Below, piece by piece: positions 51,411 through 62,786 of a DNA stretch of 64,000 bases. This DNA is from Lacihabitans sp. CS3-21. GTDB lineage: Bacteria > Bacteroidota > Bacteroidia > Cytophagales > Spirosomataceae. Position 1 is the first letter of the stretch. The number at the start of each line of letters is the position of its first letter. The notes under the pieces are model-generated. The model worked only from the letters and a program-made list of their open reading frames with translations, did no database searches and was not told the DNA's origin. Where the stretch lies: NCBI RefSeq assembly GCF_024343675.1, contig NZ_RJUD01000005.1, positions 62,001 through 126,000 on the forward strand. The letters are read 5' to 3'. Both the position numbers and the translations under genes were made by a program.

Positions 51411-52721
51411 TCAAGAATCCTTCATCTTTAATTTCAGTTCACATGCACTTTTACCAATTCGTTTGCCATTTTTTAAGCCTTCCTCATTAGACATCCGGTA
51501 GTGAATGCCTCCATAAAGTCTAGATAGTGCGGCTTCTTGGGCAAATTCAAAGAAAGAATCAAATGAGCGTGGTTTTAAACCTCGAGCTTCGTGAGAATAG
51601 TCGGTGAAGTGATAGTTGTAACCAAACATGTCTGACAACACTGCCGCAATGGCTCCTGAAACCGTACCATGACCTGAAGTGTATTCTGGAAACGGTGGAT
51701 TATCCAGCAGTGATTTCCAATTTGGGTCTATTGTAGTTTGAATAAAACTTGTGGGACGCAGGATATTGTATTTGAATTTACACTTCCAGCAAGAAACAAA
51801 AGCGTCGTTAACGGCTATTCCTATTCTACAAAGCGTTTCAGCGGTTTTTTCTAAATCAAAGTTTTCCTTTTTTATCAATTGTAAAGCGATTGAAATGCCA
51901 TGACCTGGCGGTGTAAAGGTCTTTCCGGCATCGTCCGCCCAGAAAAAAGCAATTTCTTTTTGTTCTTCAGTAATGTTTTTACCTACACTATAAACCTCAA
52001 GAGCTTGCGAAAACATTAAAGATGAGTTGCCAATTTCACATTTTGGAGGTATAGGCAAATCAAAATCTGCATTGCCTTTGATAAAAGTTCGATTGTTTCC
52101 CCAGTAAGGTTGTAAAGCTATTTGATTTCCTATTGGAGTCCACATACATGATCCTGGAGAACCTTTAAAGTCTTTTGGGAAATTATTTTTTTCGGCATGG
52201 TGGCCGCCATCGGTTTTGGAGTATTTATAAATGGCTTCGGCAATTTCTTCGCCAAATTTTACAGATAACTTGAATGTTTTTTCATTTACGCCTTTTTGGA
52301 GTTTAATATTAATAGCATCTCTAAGCTCAATTATTTTGGACGTGTTTTCCTTGTGATTGGTAGCATAAAGTTCTCTAGTGATTATATATTGAGCGTTATT
52401 CGCCACAATTTCCCAATCATAGTTTTGACCTTTTAAAGGCAATGGCAATTTGTCTAATTCTTGAAGTTCGCCTGCCAGAGATTTGTAATTGGGCATGCCA
52501 TGTACCAGAGACTCATAGAGTGTCAATCCTGAATAACCCAGGGCTCTTGAAACAACAGGAGGAGTAAATCCGGGAGTTTTAGGAATTAACTGCAATTGAA
52601 GTTCAAACCATTTTGTCGCAACTTCGTGGCTAAGTTGCGGTACTTTATTTTGACAAAATCCGTTTTGGAAGTTGACCAAAAGCACTAAAAGGCTCAATAT
52701 TTTAATGATATTTTTTTTCAA
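51411..52721 (-). CDS. Vanadium-dependent haloperoxidase/PAP2-like enzyme, exported
   Basis: A 436-residue exported protein (hydrophobic start ending near NGFCQ) of the PAP2/vanadium-chloroperoxidase superfamily. The three vanadate or phosphate motifs are intact: KFKYNILRPTSFI, FPEYTSGHGTVSGA, and SRLYGGIHYRM with Arg401 and His407. The family includes true haloperoxidases and acid phosphatases; many Bacteroidota members have unknown substrates. It lies just downstream of a paralogue (52766-54097) on the same strand with a 44-bp gap. Confidence 0.85.
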   Translation of the reverse strand: MKKNIIKILSLLVLLVNFQNGFCQNKVPQLSHEVATKWFELQLQLIPKTPGFTPPVVSRALGYSGLTLYESLVHGMPNYKSLAGELQELDKLPLPLKGQNYDWEIVANNAQYIITRELYATNHKENTSKIIELRDAINIKLQKGVNEKTFKLSVKFGEEIAEAIYKYSKTDGGHHAEKNNFPKDFKGSPGSCMWTPIGNQIALQPYWGNNRTFIKGNADFDLPIPPKCEIGNSSLMFSQALEVYSVGKNITEEQKEIAFFWADDAGKTFTPPGHGISIALQLIKKENFDLEKTAETLCRIGIAVNDAFVSCWKCKFKYNILRPTSFIQTTIDPNWKSLLDNPPFPEYTSGHGTVSGAIAAVLSDMFGYNYHFTDYSHEARGLKPRSFDSFFEFAQEAALSRLYGGIHYRMSNEEGLKNGKRIGKSACELKLKMKDS

Positions 52722-52765
52722 AACCTCCTAAAGATTTGCTAAGTAGTAAAATTACAAAAAGAAAT

Positions 52766-54097
52766 CTACTGTTTTTTAAACTTTAAATTCAAAATATTCT
52801 GAGCTATTATTTTACCGTTGTCGTAACCGTTGGTGCAAGAAAATTCATATTGATTTCCACCATAAAGGCTTGATTTTGAAGTTTCTTCTCCATATTTAGT
52901 AAAAGTTTCATATTTTCTATTTGGCCATAGGCTTTCATAAGTGTTGTCTTCAAAAGCATAGTTGACACCTAAAATGCTTTCGAGAAGCGTTACGATTGCA
53001 CCTGCGGCGGTGCTGTGTCCAGATGCATATTCTGGAAATGGAGGATTACTTAATAATGGATTCCAGTTTTTATCAATGGTTTGGTTGATGTAAGTGCTGG
53101 GTCTCATTAAATAATAATTGTATTTGCCTTTCCAACAGCTTATAAAGGCATCATTCAGAGCCAAGCCCACTTTTACATAAGCCAAAGCGACCTCGTCGAG
53201 CTTAGATTTTTTCTTTTGGAAAATTATTCTAACTACATTGAAATGATGTCCAGGTGCTGTAACAGTGCCTGTGCCATCTGCAAAGAAGTTTGAAATGGCT
53301 TTTTGATCGGAAGTTAGGTTTTTTGAAGTATCATAAACCTTTTTGGCTTCTGAAAAAAATGATGTATTTTTTTCAAAAGAAAAAGGAATTGGACTTTTAA
53401 GTTTATCCACTTCATTTGCCTTTACCAGCGGACGGTTATTTCCCCATTCGGGCAAAAGGGGAATCAATTGAGTGCCCGTAGGTTTCCAATATCCAATCCC
53501 ATTTGGGACAACATAGTTTTTAGGAAAATTAGTTAAATGTCCGCTTGATCCACCGTCTGATTTGGAGAACTCAAAAATTGATGTAGCCAACAAAGCACCA
53601 TATCTTACTGACCTATCAATAACTTCGTCGGTTGAACCTGTCTTATGTTTGTTTTCGTAAACGACTCTTACGGAGTCTAATTTAAGTTTGTTTTTATCGC
53701 TTGTGGTGATGAACAGTTGCGTAAGCAAAGTATATTGGGCAACACTTGCTACCAATCCCCAGTTATAGATTTTTGTGGTGTCTATAAGCGGCAACATGGC
53801 CAAGCCATTGATTTGACCTTTAAGCGAATTGTGTCCCGGCATGCCTGCAACCACGCTTTCATAAAGTGCCAATGAGCTATATCCCAGTGATCTAGCTGCA
53901 ACAGGAGGAGTAAATCCAGGAGTTGATTTTATTAAATCCAAATGGATTTTTAACCAATCCGAAGCCAACTCTCCATCAAAGGTGGAAGCCGCCGGCGAGG
54001 GGTTAGAAATTACTGGGTCTACTTTATCAGCACCTTTTTTGCAAGAAATAAATAAGGAAAATGCAAACAGTAAACTTATGATAATTTTTGTGTCCAT
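52766..54097 (-). CDS. Vanadium-haloperoxidase-like lipoprotein lacking key vanadate residues
   Basis: A 443-residue predicted lipoprotein (lipobox SLFISC, Cys20) paralogous to 51411-52721. Motifs one and two are kept (KGKYNYYLMRPSTYI, FPEYASGHSTAAGA). The third motif reads SSLYGGNQYEF where the paralogue has SRLYGGIHYRM: Arg is replaced by Ser410 and the metal-coordinating His by Gln416. The frame is intact and the rest is well conserved, so the protein is probably made but not active as a haloperoxidase or phosphatase. It is upstream of its paralogue in the same operon. Confidence 0.82.
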   Translation of the reverse strand: MDTKIIISLLFAFSLFISCKKGADKVDPVISNPSPAASTFDGELASDWLKIHLDLIKSTPGFTPPVAARSLGYSSLALYESVVAGMPGHNSLKGQINGLAMLPLIDTTKIYNWGLVASVAQYTLLTQLFITTSDKNKLKLDSVRVVYENKHKTGSTDEVIDRSVRYGALLATSIFEFSKSDGGSSGHLTNFPKNYVVPNGIGYWKPTGTQLIPLLPEWGNNRPLVKANEVDKLKSPIPFSFEKNTSFFSEAKKVYDTSKNLTSDQKAISNFFADGTGTVTAPGHHFNVVRIIFQKKKSKLDEVALAYVKVGLALNDAFISCWKGKYNYYLMRPSTYINQTIDKNWNPLLSNPPFPEYASGHSTAAGAIVTLLESILGVNYAFEDNTYESLWPNRKYETFTKYGEETSKSSLYGGNQYEFSCTNGYDNGKIIAQNILNLKFKKQ

Positions 54098-54279
54098 TCA
54101 ATAAGTTTTTAATACTGTTTTCTTCAAAAATCTTGCCAAATGTGTCTTTTTTGTTTTTAAATTTATTGTTAGTCGGGATAAATGCGAATAAGTAATTTGT
54201 ATTATATTATTTTTTCAACATTATTGTTGATTTTTTCATTATTAAATTTTACCTTAGAAATCTAAAAAACCTAAACATC
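54098..54279. other. Divergent region before the CBS gene
   Basis: AT-rich DNA between the minus-strand haloperoxidase-like gene and the CBS-domain gene. A short hairpin TCAACA-TTAT-TGTTGA with a following T run lies at 54215-54236. No other feature was recognised. Confidence 0.4.
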
Positions 54280-54717
54280 ATGCCTACTTCAGTAAAAACT
54301 ATTTTAAACAACAAAAAAATCAAGTCTATACTTTCGATTTTGCCGTCAGCTACTGTTTTTGAAGCTTTGGAGGTAATGAGTACCCATAATATAGGAGCCT
54401 TGTTGGTTATGGAAAATGATAAACTCGTAGGGATTTTTTCTGAAAGAGATTATGCTAGGAAGGGCATCGTTCAAGGAAGAAGTGCCAAAACTACTACCAT
54501 TTCCGAGGTTATGACGCCTAACGTTTATACGGTGGAATCCAAAATGACTTCAAAAGACTGTATGGAGATTATGAATGCAAGGAAATTTAGGCACCTGCCA
54601 GTGGTTGACGATGGCCAAGTAAGTGGAGTTTTGAGTGTTGGAGATATCGTGGGAGCCATTCTTGATGAACAGAAAGAACACATCAAATACCTAGAGAGTT
54701 ATATTGTTAATGGTTAA
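54280..54717 (+). CDS. CBS-domain protein
   Basis: A 145-residue protein consisting of two CBS repeats (residues about 10-65 and 75-135; NIGALLVMENDKLVGIFSERDYARKG and RHLPVVDDGQVSGVLSVGDIV). Such Bateman modules bind adenine nucleotides and report energy state, usually for an attached or partner protein. There is no fused enzyme or transporter domain and no obvious partner nearby. Confidence 0.88.
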   Translation: MPTSVKTILNNKKIKSILSILPSATVFEALEVMSTHNIGALLVMENDKLVGIFSERDYARKGIVQGRSAKTTTISEVMTPNVYTVESKMTSKDCMEIMNARKFRHLPVVDDGQVSGVLSVGDIVGAILDEQKEHIKYLESYIVNG

Positions 54718-54741
54718 CATTCGAAAAATAATTGCAATAAA

Positions 54742-54775
54742 AAAAAGCACTTGATTTATTTTCAAGTGCTTTTTT
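54742..54775. terminator. Bidirectional terminator between the CBS gene and terC
   Basis: A hairpin AAAAAGCACTTGA / TCAAGTGCTTTTT, flanked by A and T runs. It lies 25 bp after the CBS stop and 17 bp before the convergent terC stop. Confidence 0.88.
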
Positions 54776-54792
54776 ATGAATATTAGGCGTTC

Positions 54793-55857
54793 TTATTTTT
54801 CAGTTGTAATCTCTTTTGGAGGAAAAAGTAGAGATGCTCCAATACTTATACCCAAAATCATAACTATCACAATCAAAGAATGTAAGTTCGTGAAGCCCAT
54901 GCCTTCTAACCAACTGTGGGCTAGCATTTTTAAACCAATGAAAGTTAAGAGTACGCCCAAACCATACTTCAAATAGGCAAACATATCTATGATATTTACC
55001 AAGAAAAAGAACATCGAACGTAAACCCATTATAGCGAATACATTGGAGAAAAACACGATGTAGGGATCCTTGGTGATACTAAAAATGGCTGGAATTGAGT
55101 CCACAGCAAAAATGACATCAGTGAATGCAATTACCACGATTACCACGAATAAAGGAGTAATAAACAGTTTGTTAGCTTTATACTTATGTCTGAAGAAGAA
55201 TCTGTCTGAAACGAATTTTTCATAAACATTAAAAAACCTAGAAGTTACTTTTACTGCAGGGTGATTTTTGGTGTCTATGTTTTCTTCCTCATCTTTTGAG
55301 AACAAAATTTTAATTCCTGTGTAAACTAAAAACGCTCCAAAAATATAAAGAATCCATTCGAACTGTTGAATTAATGCCGCTCCAAGAAATATAAACACGA
55401 ATCTAAGTACTATGGAACCTAAAATACCCCAAACCAATACATCTTTGTAGTTTTTCTTTCTTACTCCAAAAGAGTTGAAAATAAGTATGAAAACAAAGAT
55501 ATTATCCACTGATAATGAGTATTCTACTAAATATCCGGTAATGTATTCTAAAGCCATATTGTTTTGGAAAATCTTAAGATTTTCAGTATGGTCAGAACCC
55601 AATTTGAGGGTTTTGTAGTAAAGCTGCTGAACAGTCTCTAAGTGACTCGCATCGCTGATATCGTGAATAAAATAGCCGTAGTTGCGGAGGAAAAAGTAAA
55701 AACCCACTGATAGTCCCACCCAAATGGCACTCCAAAATGCTGCTTCTTTGAATTTTACGATGCCCGCTTTTTTTGGATTAAATGCTCCAAGGTCGAGGAG
55801 CATCACAAAAATGACGAACAAGGCAAATGCACTGAAAAATATAATTTCGTTAGACAT
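54793..55857 (-). CDS. TerC/Alx family membrane protein
   Basis: A 354-residue integral membrane protein with about nine hydrophobic helices. The TerC signature appears in LVEYSLSVDNIFVFILIF and AFTDVIFAVDSIPAIFSITKD, with paired Asp residues in the membrane. Alx/TerC proteins are linked to manganese homeostasis and to metallation of exported proteins. A lengthened first periplasmic loop (HISDASHLET region, about 70-105) is notable. It lies downstream of dnaG on the same strand. Confidence 0.88.
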   Translation of the reverse strand: MSNEIIFFSAFALFVIFVMLLDLGAFNPKKAGIVKFKEAAFWSAIWVGLSVGFYFFLRNYGYFIHDISDASHLETVQQLYYKTLKLGSDHTENLKIFQNNMALEYITGYLVEYSLSVDNIFVFILIFNSFGVRKKNYKDVLVWGILGSIVLRFVFIFLGAALIQQFEWILYIFGAFLVYTGIKILFSKDEEENIDTKNHPAVKVTSRFFNVYEKFVSDRFFFRHKYKANKLFITPLFVVIVVIAFTDVIFAVDSIPAIFSITKDPYIVFFSNVFAIMGLRSMFFFLVNIIDMFAYLKYGLGVLLTFIGLKMLAHSWLEGMGFTNLHSLIVIVMILGISIGASLLFPPKEITTEK

Positions 55858-55951
55858 ATTTAAAAATTAGTAAAAACTGAATTAATTCGCAATTTGCACA
55901 AAAAAAACGTAAAAATGGCTTATTGTGGAGGATAAATACTGTTAACCCCTT

Positions 55952-57877
55952 CTATACAACAGAACCTAGCTCTTCTGCAATTAGTTTTATTATGCCTCTT
56001 TTTTTGCCAATGGTGTTCATTATTATTTCCAAATCCTCTTCAGAGGATTCGTCTATTTCATTAATTAAGCTTTCTATTTCTTTTTGTATTTTCTCTTTTC
56101 TTATTCTTAAAACCATTTTGTAAGAAAACTCATTTAACATCTCTTCATACTTCGGAATAAATATTTCGAATGTATTCCATTTATCACTCAGCTCATGTTT
56201 GGGACTCATCCAACTCACTGCTATGTCTTGAATCTGTGGATTGGGATTCGAAGAGAACATTTGGGTGGTAGGGTTGCTTCCATTCAGGTATTCAGTTTTG
56301 TAAAGTTGGTATATTTCATGAAAAATCGGCGTCTCTATTTTTAAATCATTGGTTTCGTGAAAAAGATAGTCGGCCAGCGTGTGATTTTGTCCAGTTTCCT
56401 CATCTTTTTCAATCACAAAATGCCCATAAAGCACCAAGTCTTTTACCAAAGATTCTTCCTGGACATTAAACTTTTTCAGAGAATCAATAATCTCCAATTC
56501 TTGATTTCTAACTGGTGGAGCTGGGCTTATTATGCCTCCATCGCTTTTTTCAAGTCTTTTGTTTTCCCCAATTTTGGTTTTTATGTACTTGTTTCCCTCA
56601 TTTATCAAGATATTTTCATCAATCTGTAACATTTTGGCTACTTCCTGATAAAACACAGATCTTTTTATTGGATTCGGAATTTTGGTAATCGAAGTAACCA
56701 AATCCGCAATCAATTCAGCTTTTTTGATTGGGTCGTTGCCCACATCTGCCAAAGAGAGTTCTGTTTTGAAGTTGATAAAGTTTTTTTGGTGGTTTTTTAC
56801 ATATTCTGAAAACGCCGCACCACCCACTTTTCTGATATAACTGTCGGGGTCGTCTCCATCAGGAAATACCACAGACTTTACGTTCATATCTTCTTCCAAA
56901 ATGATGTCGATACCTCGTAATGATGCTTTTATACCAGCCGCATCACCATCATATAGCACCGTAATATTTTCGCTAAATCTTCTGATTAGCCGCACTTGCT
57001 CAGGTGTTAGCGAAGTTCCCGACGAAGCCACCACGTTTTCTATTCCTGCTTGGTGAAGCGAAACTACATCCGTATAACCTTCCACCAAATAGCAATTGTC
57101 CGCTTGTCTTATAGCATTTTTAGCTTGATAAATGCCGTAAACAATCTGGCTTTTATGGTAAATTTCAGTTTCAGGTGAGTTAATATATTTAGGTGCTTTC
57201 GGATCAGTTTTGAGAATTCTAGCTCCAAAAGCAATTGGTTTACCAGCTACGTTGTGTATTGGAAATATTACTCGACCGCGAAACCTGTCTATTTTGACAT
57301 CGCCTTCTTTTATACTTATTAATCCCGCTTTTTCAAGAATATCACTACTAAAACCGGCTTTTTCTGCCTTTTTGAAAAATTCATTACGAGAATCTAAAGC
57401 GTATCCCAGATTGAATTTTTCAATAGCATTCTTTGAAAAACCCCTTTCTATAAAATACGATTGCCCCACACTTTGGCCTTCCTCAGTTTTGGCCATGGTT
57501 TCGGCAAAATAGTTTTGGGCATACTCCAACACTATAAAAAGACTCTCTTTTTCGTTTTGATGGATGAGGTCTTGGTCAGTAAATTCCCGCTCTTTTACCT
57601 CAATATTGTATTTTTTTGCCAACCAACGTAAGGCATCAGGGTAGGAGAGGCCCTCCAAGTCCATTACAAATCTCAGAGCATCTCCGCCTTTGCCACAGCC
57701 AAAGCACTTGTAGATACCTTTGGAAGGTGAGACGTTAAAAGATGGGGTTTTTTCGTTGTGAAATGGACAACAAGCAATCATGCTAGCCCCTCTTTTTTTG
57801 AGGCTTACAAATTCGCCCACTACTTCCACAATGTCGGCGGCTTGGATGATTTGCTGAACAGTATCCTGAGGTATCAT
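55952..57877 (-). CDS. dnaG: DNA primase DnaG
   Basis: A 641-residue primase that makes RNA primers for replication. The N-terminal CHC2 zinc ribbon has Cys37, His40, Cys58 and Cys61 (CCPFHNEKT, CFGCGKGG). The TOPRIM core follows, with VEGYTDVVSLHQAG and LYDGDAAGIKAS. The C terminus is a helical region that would bind DnaB. The start MIPQDTVQQI is typical. Length and motifs are normal. Confidence 0.95.
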   Translation of the reverse strand: MIPQDTVQQIIQAADIVEVVGEFVSLKKRGASMIACCPFHNEKTPSFNVSPSKGIYKCFGCGKGGDALRFVMDLEGLSYPDALRWLAKKYNIEVKEREFTDQDLIHQNEKESLFIVLEYAQNYFAETMAKTEEGQSVGQSYFIERGFSKNAIEKFNLGYALDSRNEFFKKAEKAGFSSDILEKAGLISIKEGDVKIDRFRGRVIFPIHNVAGKPIAFGARILKTDPKAPKYINSPETEIYHKSQIVYGIYQAKNAIRQADNCYLVEGYTDVVSLHQAGIENVVASSGTSLTPEQVRLIRRFSENITVLYDGDAAGIKASLRGIDIILEEDMNVKSVVFPDGDDPDSYIRKVGGAAFSEYVKNHQKNFINFKTELSLADVGNDPIKKAELIADLVTSITKIPNPIKRSVFYQEVAKMLQIDENILINEGNKYIKTKIGENKRLEKSDGGIISPAPPVRNQELEIIDSLKKFNVQEESLVKDLVLYGHFVIEKDEETGQNHTLADYLFHETNDLKIETPIFHEIYQLYKTEYLNGSNPTTQMFSSNPNPQIQDIAVSWMSPKHELSDKWNTFEIFIPKYEEMLNEFSYKMVLRIRKEKIQKEIESLINEIDESSEEDLEIIMNTIGKKRGIIKLIAEELGSVV

Positions 57878-58111
57878 ACTGTAAAATTATCTTTATTTTT
57901 CTTTCCAAAAAACTTTAAACCTAGATTAAACATATTATTTGGTAAGAAAAGACTGAACAAGTGAAACCCAATTTAAACCATAAACTGACCAAAGGCATTT
58001 TTTATATTTTGGTTTTTGTCAACTTTTGCAAAAAAAATAGCCCTTTTGGTTAAAATTAATTGTAATCAAATAGATCCTTAAATTCTTTATTATACTAAAT
58101 ATTTCAATCTT
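57878..58111. other. Divergent intergenic region
   Basis: AT-rich sequence between dnaG and the DoxX-like gene, probably carrying both promoters. No RNA gene or repeat was seen. Confidence 0.45.
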
Positions 58112-58528
58112 ATGAATTTCAAAATGGTTTTGGTTGCGAATAGAGTAGCTCTTTTTGTCGTATATTTTTGGTTTGGTTTATTAAAAGTCATTGGTCTTTC
58201 TCCTGCCACTGGCTTGGTAACGGACTTGGCTCATGCGACTTTGCCATTTGTTGAGGCCGATAAATTTATTGTTCTATTTGGTATTTTTGAATGTTTGGTT
58301 GGGCTTATGTGGCTTTGGCCAAAATTAGCCAGAATGGCTTTTTGGTTTACGATCTTTCATTTAATTACCACTTTTTTGCCAACTATCTTTCTTCCAGATG
58401 CAGCGTGGAGTCAGTTTTTTACTCCAAGTTTGGTTGGGCAGTACATTATCAAAAATCTAGTAATATTAGCTTCAATATTTACATTGTATTTTGCTTCGGA
58501 TCAATCGCATTTTAATTCAAGGATTTGA
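58112..58528 (+). CDS. DoxX-like four-helix membrane protein
   Basis: A 138-residue membrane protein with four predicted helices (about 12-30, 52-70, 75-97 and 112-130). The pattern FVVYFWFGLLKVIGLSPA at the N terminus and the loop GLVTDLAHATLPFV resemble DoxX/DUF417-type proteins, which are associated with redox stress. The function is unknown. It is followed by parA with its own promoter. Confidence 0.65.
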   Translation: MNFKMVLVANRVALFVVYFWFGLLKVIGLSPATGLVTDLAHATLPFVEADKFIVLFGIFECLVGLMWLWPKLARMAFWFTIFHLITTFLPTIFLPDAAWSQFFTPSLVGQYIIKNLVILASIFTLYFASDQSHFNSRI

Positions 58529-58640
58529 TTTATAATTAATTGCATGATTTTGGTCTTGTATTGTGTTAAAAAACTTTTCCACAATACGCTTACTTATCTA
58601 CATATTCAAATGCTGTCAGTGTAGTTTTTTTAAAATTAAC

Positions 58641-58648
58641 TATCTTTG
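58641..58648 (+). promoter_or_regulatory. -7 promoter element of parAB
   Basis: TATCTTTG matches TAnnTTTG exactly and lies 24 bp upstream of the parA ATG at 58673. A TTG codon at 58646 that would extend the frame lies inside the element, so it is not the start. Confidence 0.7.
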
Positions 58649-58672
58649 CACTTCTTTAACAGCAGACAAAAT

Positions 58673-59506
58673 ATGGGGAAAATAATCTCGATAGTAAATC
58701 AGAAGGGTGGCGTTGGTAAAACTACCACGGCCATCAATCTTTCGGCGAGTTTGGCGGTATTAGATTATAAAGTTTTGATTGTAGATACAGATCCGCAAGC
58801 CAACGCAGGCTCAGGAATAGGTATTGACAGTAAAGACCAAAAAAATAATATTTATTCAGCCTTGGTGGGTCATTCCAAAATCAAAGACTGTATAATCGAA
58901 ACTCAGATTCCCAATTTACATTTAATTTCGAGCCATATAGATTTGGCAGGTTTTGAGTTAGAAATTGTCAATCAAGTGGCCCGAGAGTATATTTTGAAAG
59001 AAATAATTCAAGATATAAAAGAAGACTACGATTTTATCTTGATTGATTGCTCACCTTCGCTTGGTCTTATGGTAATCAATTCTATTGTGGCTTCTGACTC
59101 GGTGTTGATACCCGTTCAATGTGAATATTTTGCTCTGGAAGGTATTGCCAAACTTCAAAACACGATAGATATTATCAAAAAAAGGTTGAATCCAAGTTTG
59201 GTAATGGAAGGCTATGTGTTGACGATGTACGACGGCCGTACCAATTTGTCGAAGATGGTGGTGGACGATGTAAGGAAATATTTTGATAAGGTGTGTTTTG
59301 AAACCATCGTACCTCGAAATGTTAAACTTGCTGAAGCTCCAAGTTATGGTGTACCTGCTTTGTTAATGTTTTCGGGCGACAAAGACGGTGAGTTTGATAT
59401 TAAGTTTTTGGAGAATAAGGGAGCTATTAGCTACATAGATTTGGCCAAGGAATTGTTGAAACGTAATAATTTACCAGAGATAAAAGTAGTTGATGGAACA
59501 AAATAG
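58673..59506 (+). CDS. parA: Chromosome-partitioning ATPase ParA/Soj
   Basis: A 277-residue Walker-type ATPase. The deviant Walker A is QKGGVGKTTTAINLSAS at residues about 10-26, with VDTDPQANAG and the later LIDCSPSLGLMV. It partitions the origin region with ParB. The start ATG at 58673 opens the first strand MGKIISIVNQKGG. It overlaps parB by 14 bases, so the two are coupled. The close relation to gyrB downstream suggests a chromosomal rather than plasmid pair. Confidence 0.94.
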   Translation: MGKIISIVNQKGGVGKTTTAINLSASLAVLDYKVLIVDTDPQANAGSGIGIDSKDQKNNIYSALVGHSKIKDCIIETQIPNLHLISSHIDLAGFELEIVNQVAREYILKEIIQDIKEDYDFILIDCSPSLGLMVINSIVASDSVLIPVQCEYFALEGIAKLQNTIDIIKKRLNPSLVMEGYVLTMYDGRTNLSKMVVDDVRKYFDKVCFETIVPRNVKLAEAPSYGVPALLMFSGDKDGEFDIKFLENKGAISYIDLAKELLKRNNLPEIKVVDGTK

Positions 59507-60356
59507 GAATAAAGGCTTAAACTCTCTGCTGTCAGATTCTGACTTAGTGGTTCAGCGAAAAGTGGCGGCATTTAGAGGAGTTAGCGAGGTAGAAATAGAT
59601 AAATTAGAGGTTGGTTCACAGCAGCCAAGAAGCCATTTTGATTCAAAATCAATTGAAGAATTGGCCGATTCTATCCGTGTTCATGGACTTATTCAACCCA
59701 TCACAGTTCGTGAAAAAGAAGGAGGTAAGTTTGAAATCATTTCTGGAGAAAGGAGGTTCAGGGCAGCTAAATTGGCTGGACTTGAAAAAATGCCTGCATT
59801 CATAAGAGACGTGGACGACCATCGATCCATTGAAATGGCTTTGATTGAGAATATTCAAAGAGAAAATCTAAATCCAATTGAAATAGCCTTGTCTTACCAA
59901 AGAATGGTTACCGAATGTCAGGTAAGTCAGGAAGAATTGGGTAAAAGGGTAGGAAAAAGCCGGTCTGCTGTTACCAACTATTTGAGATTGCTCAATCTCC
60001 CAACTGAGGTACAATCGGGACTTATATTAGGTGTAGTTTCTATGGGACAGGCTAGGCCATTGATTCCGATTCAAGACACCAATTTGCAAATAGATATTTA
60101 TCAAAGAATATTAGAAAGCGACCTAAGTGCCAGAGAAATAGAGGCTTTAGTTAAAAAAGGCAATGCTTTTGAGGCAGGAGCAAATGAGCTCGATTTGCAT
60201 AAAGAAGACATGCGAATTGAAGAAATAACACTTAAAGGAAAAACTTTGGTTCCTATAAAAATTCAAATTCAGGATATGAACAAAGGCAACATTGCAATCA
60301 AGTTTTCAAATGCTGAGGAATTGGCAGATATATTAGTAAAGTTGGAGGTGGGTTGA
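59493..60356 (+). CDS. parB: Chromosome-partitioning protein ParB
   Basis: A 287-residue ParB. The N-terminal ParB/Srx CTPase domain shows QPRSHFDSKSIEELADSI, GERRFRAAKLAG and ALIENIQRENLNPIE. The central helix-turn-helix is EELGKRVGKSRSAVTNYLR, followed by RLLNLP, and a C-terminal dimer region. The ATG at 59493 overlaps the parA stop. No parS site was identified by eye in the flanks. Confidence 0.94.
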   Translation: MEQNRNKGLNSLLSDSDLVVQRKVAAFRGVSEVEIDKLEVGSQQPRSHFDSKSIEELADSIRVHGLIQPITVREKEGGKFEIISGERRFRAAKLAGLEKMPAFIRDVDDHRSIEMALIENIQRENLNPIEIALSYQRMVTECQVSQEELGKRVGKSRSAVTNYLRLLNLPTEVQSGLILGVVSMGQARPLIPIQDTNLQIDIYQRILESDLSAREIEALVKKGNAFEAGANELDLHKEDMRIEEITLKGKTLVPIKIQIQDMNKGNIAIKFSNAEELADILVKLEVG

Positions 60357-60440
60357 TTTTGGTTTTCTGAATAGCTCGATTTTTTTCTTCGTAATTTTTT
60401 CAGTATTTCGCTTTCTCTGGGCTAAAGTTAACTAGCTCAC

Positions 60441-60458
60441 TTGTTCGTTATTGAACAA
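60441..60458. repeat. Inverted repeat upstream of gyrB
   Basis: TTGTTC (60441-60446) and GAACAA (60453-60458) form a 6-bp inverted repeat around GTTATT, about 45 bp before the gyrB -7 element. It could be a regulatory site; it does not match the usual parS consensus. Confidence 0.4.
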
Positions 60459-60502
60459 ACATTTACCTCCATTTTTTTGACAAATATTCCAACAATTTTC
60501 AC

Positions 60503-60510
60503 TATATTTG
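60503..60510 (+). promoter_or_regulatory. -7 promoter element of gyrB
   Basis: TATATTTG, a perfect TAnnTTTG match 78 bp upstream of the gyrB ATG. TTTG at 60476-60479 with a 23-bp spacer is a possible -33 partner, slightly far from the usual spacing. Confidence 0.6.
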
Positions 60511-60531
60511 TGGGTTAATATTCTACAATAA

Positions 60532-62547
<2,016 letters not shown>

Positions 62548-62568
62548 TTTAAAGTGTATAAATATAAG

Positions 62569-62600
62569 TGGCGAGCTGTTAGCAGTTCGCCATTTTTTTT
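62569..62600 (+). terminator. Terminator after gyrB
   Basis: A hairpin TGGCGAGCTG-TTAG-CAGTTCGCCA with one G-T pair, followed by a run of T at 62593-62600. It begins 21 bp after the gyrB stop. Confidence 0.9.
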
Positions 62601-62729
62601 GCCCGATTTCTGATTTGTTTATTTCAGTATACATGTAAATATTGCTAAGTGGATTAATTTACACAAAAACTATAATTGTATTTTTTAAATAATAAATAGG
62701 TGTTTTTTTTTATAAATAAGCCCTTTTAT

Positions 62730-62737
62730 TATATTTG
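62730..62737 (+). promoter_or_regulatory. -7 element of the acyl-CoA synthetase gene
   Basis: TATATTTG, a perfect TAnnTTTG match, 49 bp upstream of the ATG at 62787. Confidence 0.6.
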
Positions 62738-62786
62738 TAAAACACTTAATCATTCATTAATAACAACCTTAAAAACCAAATCAGAT

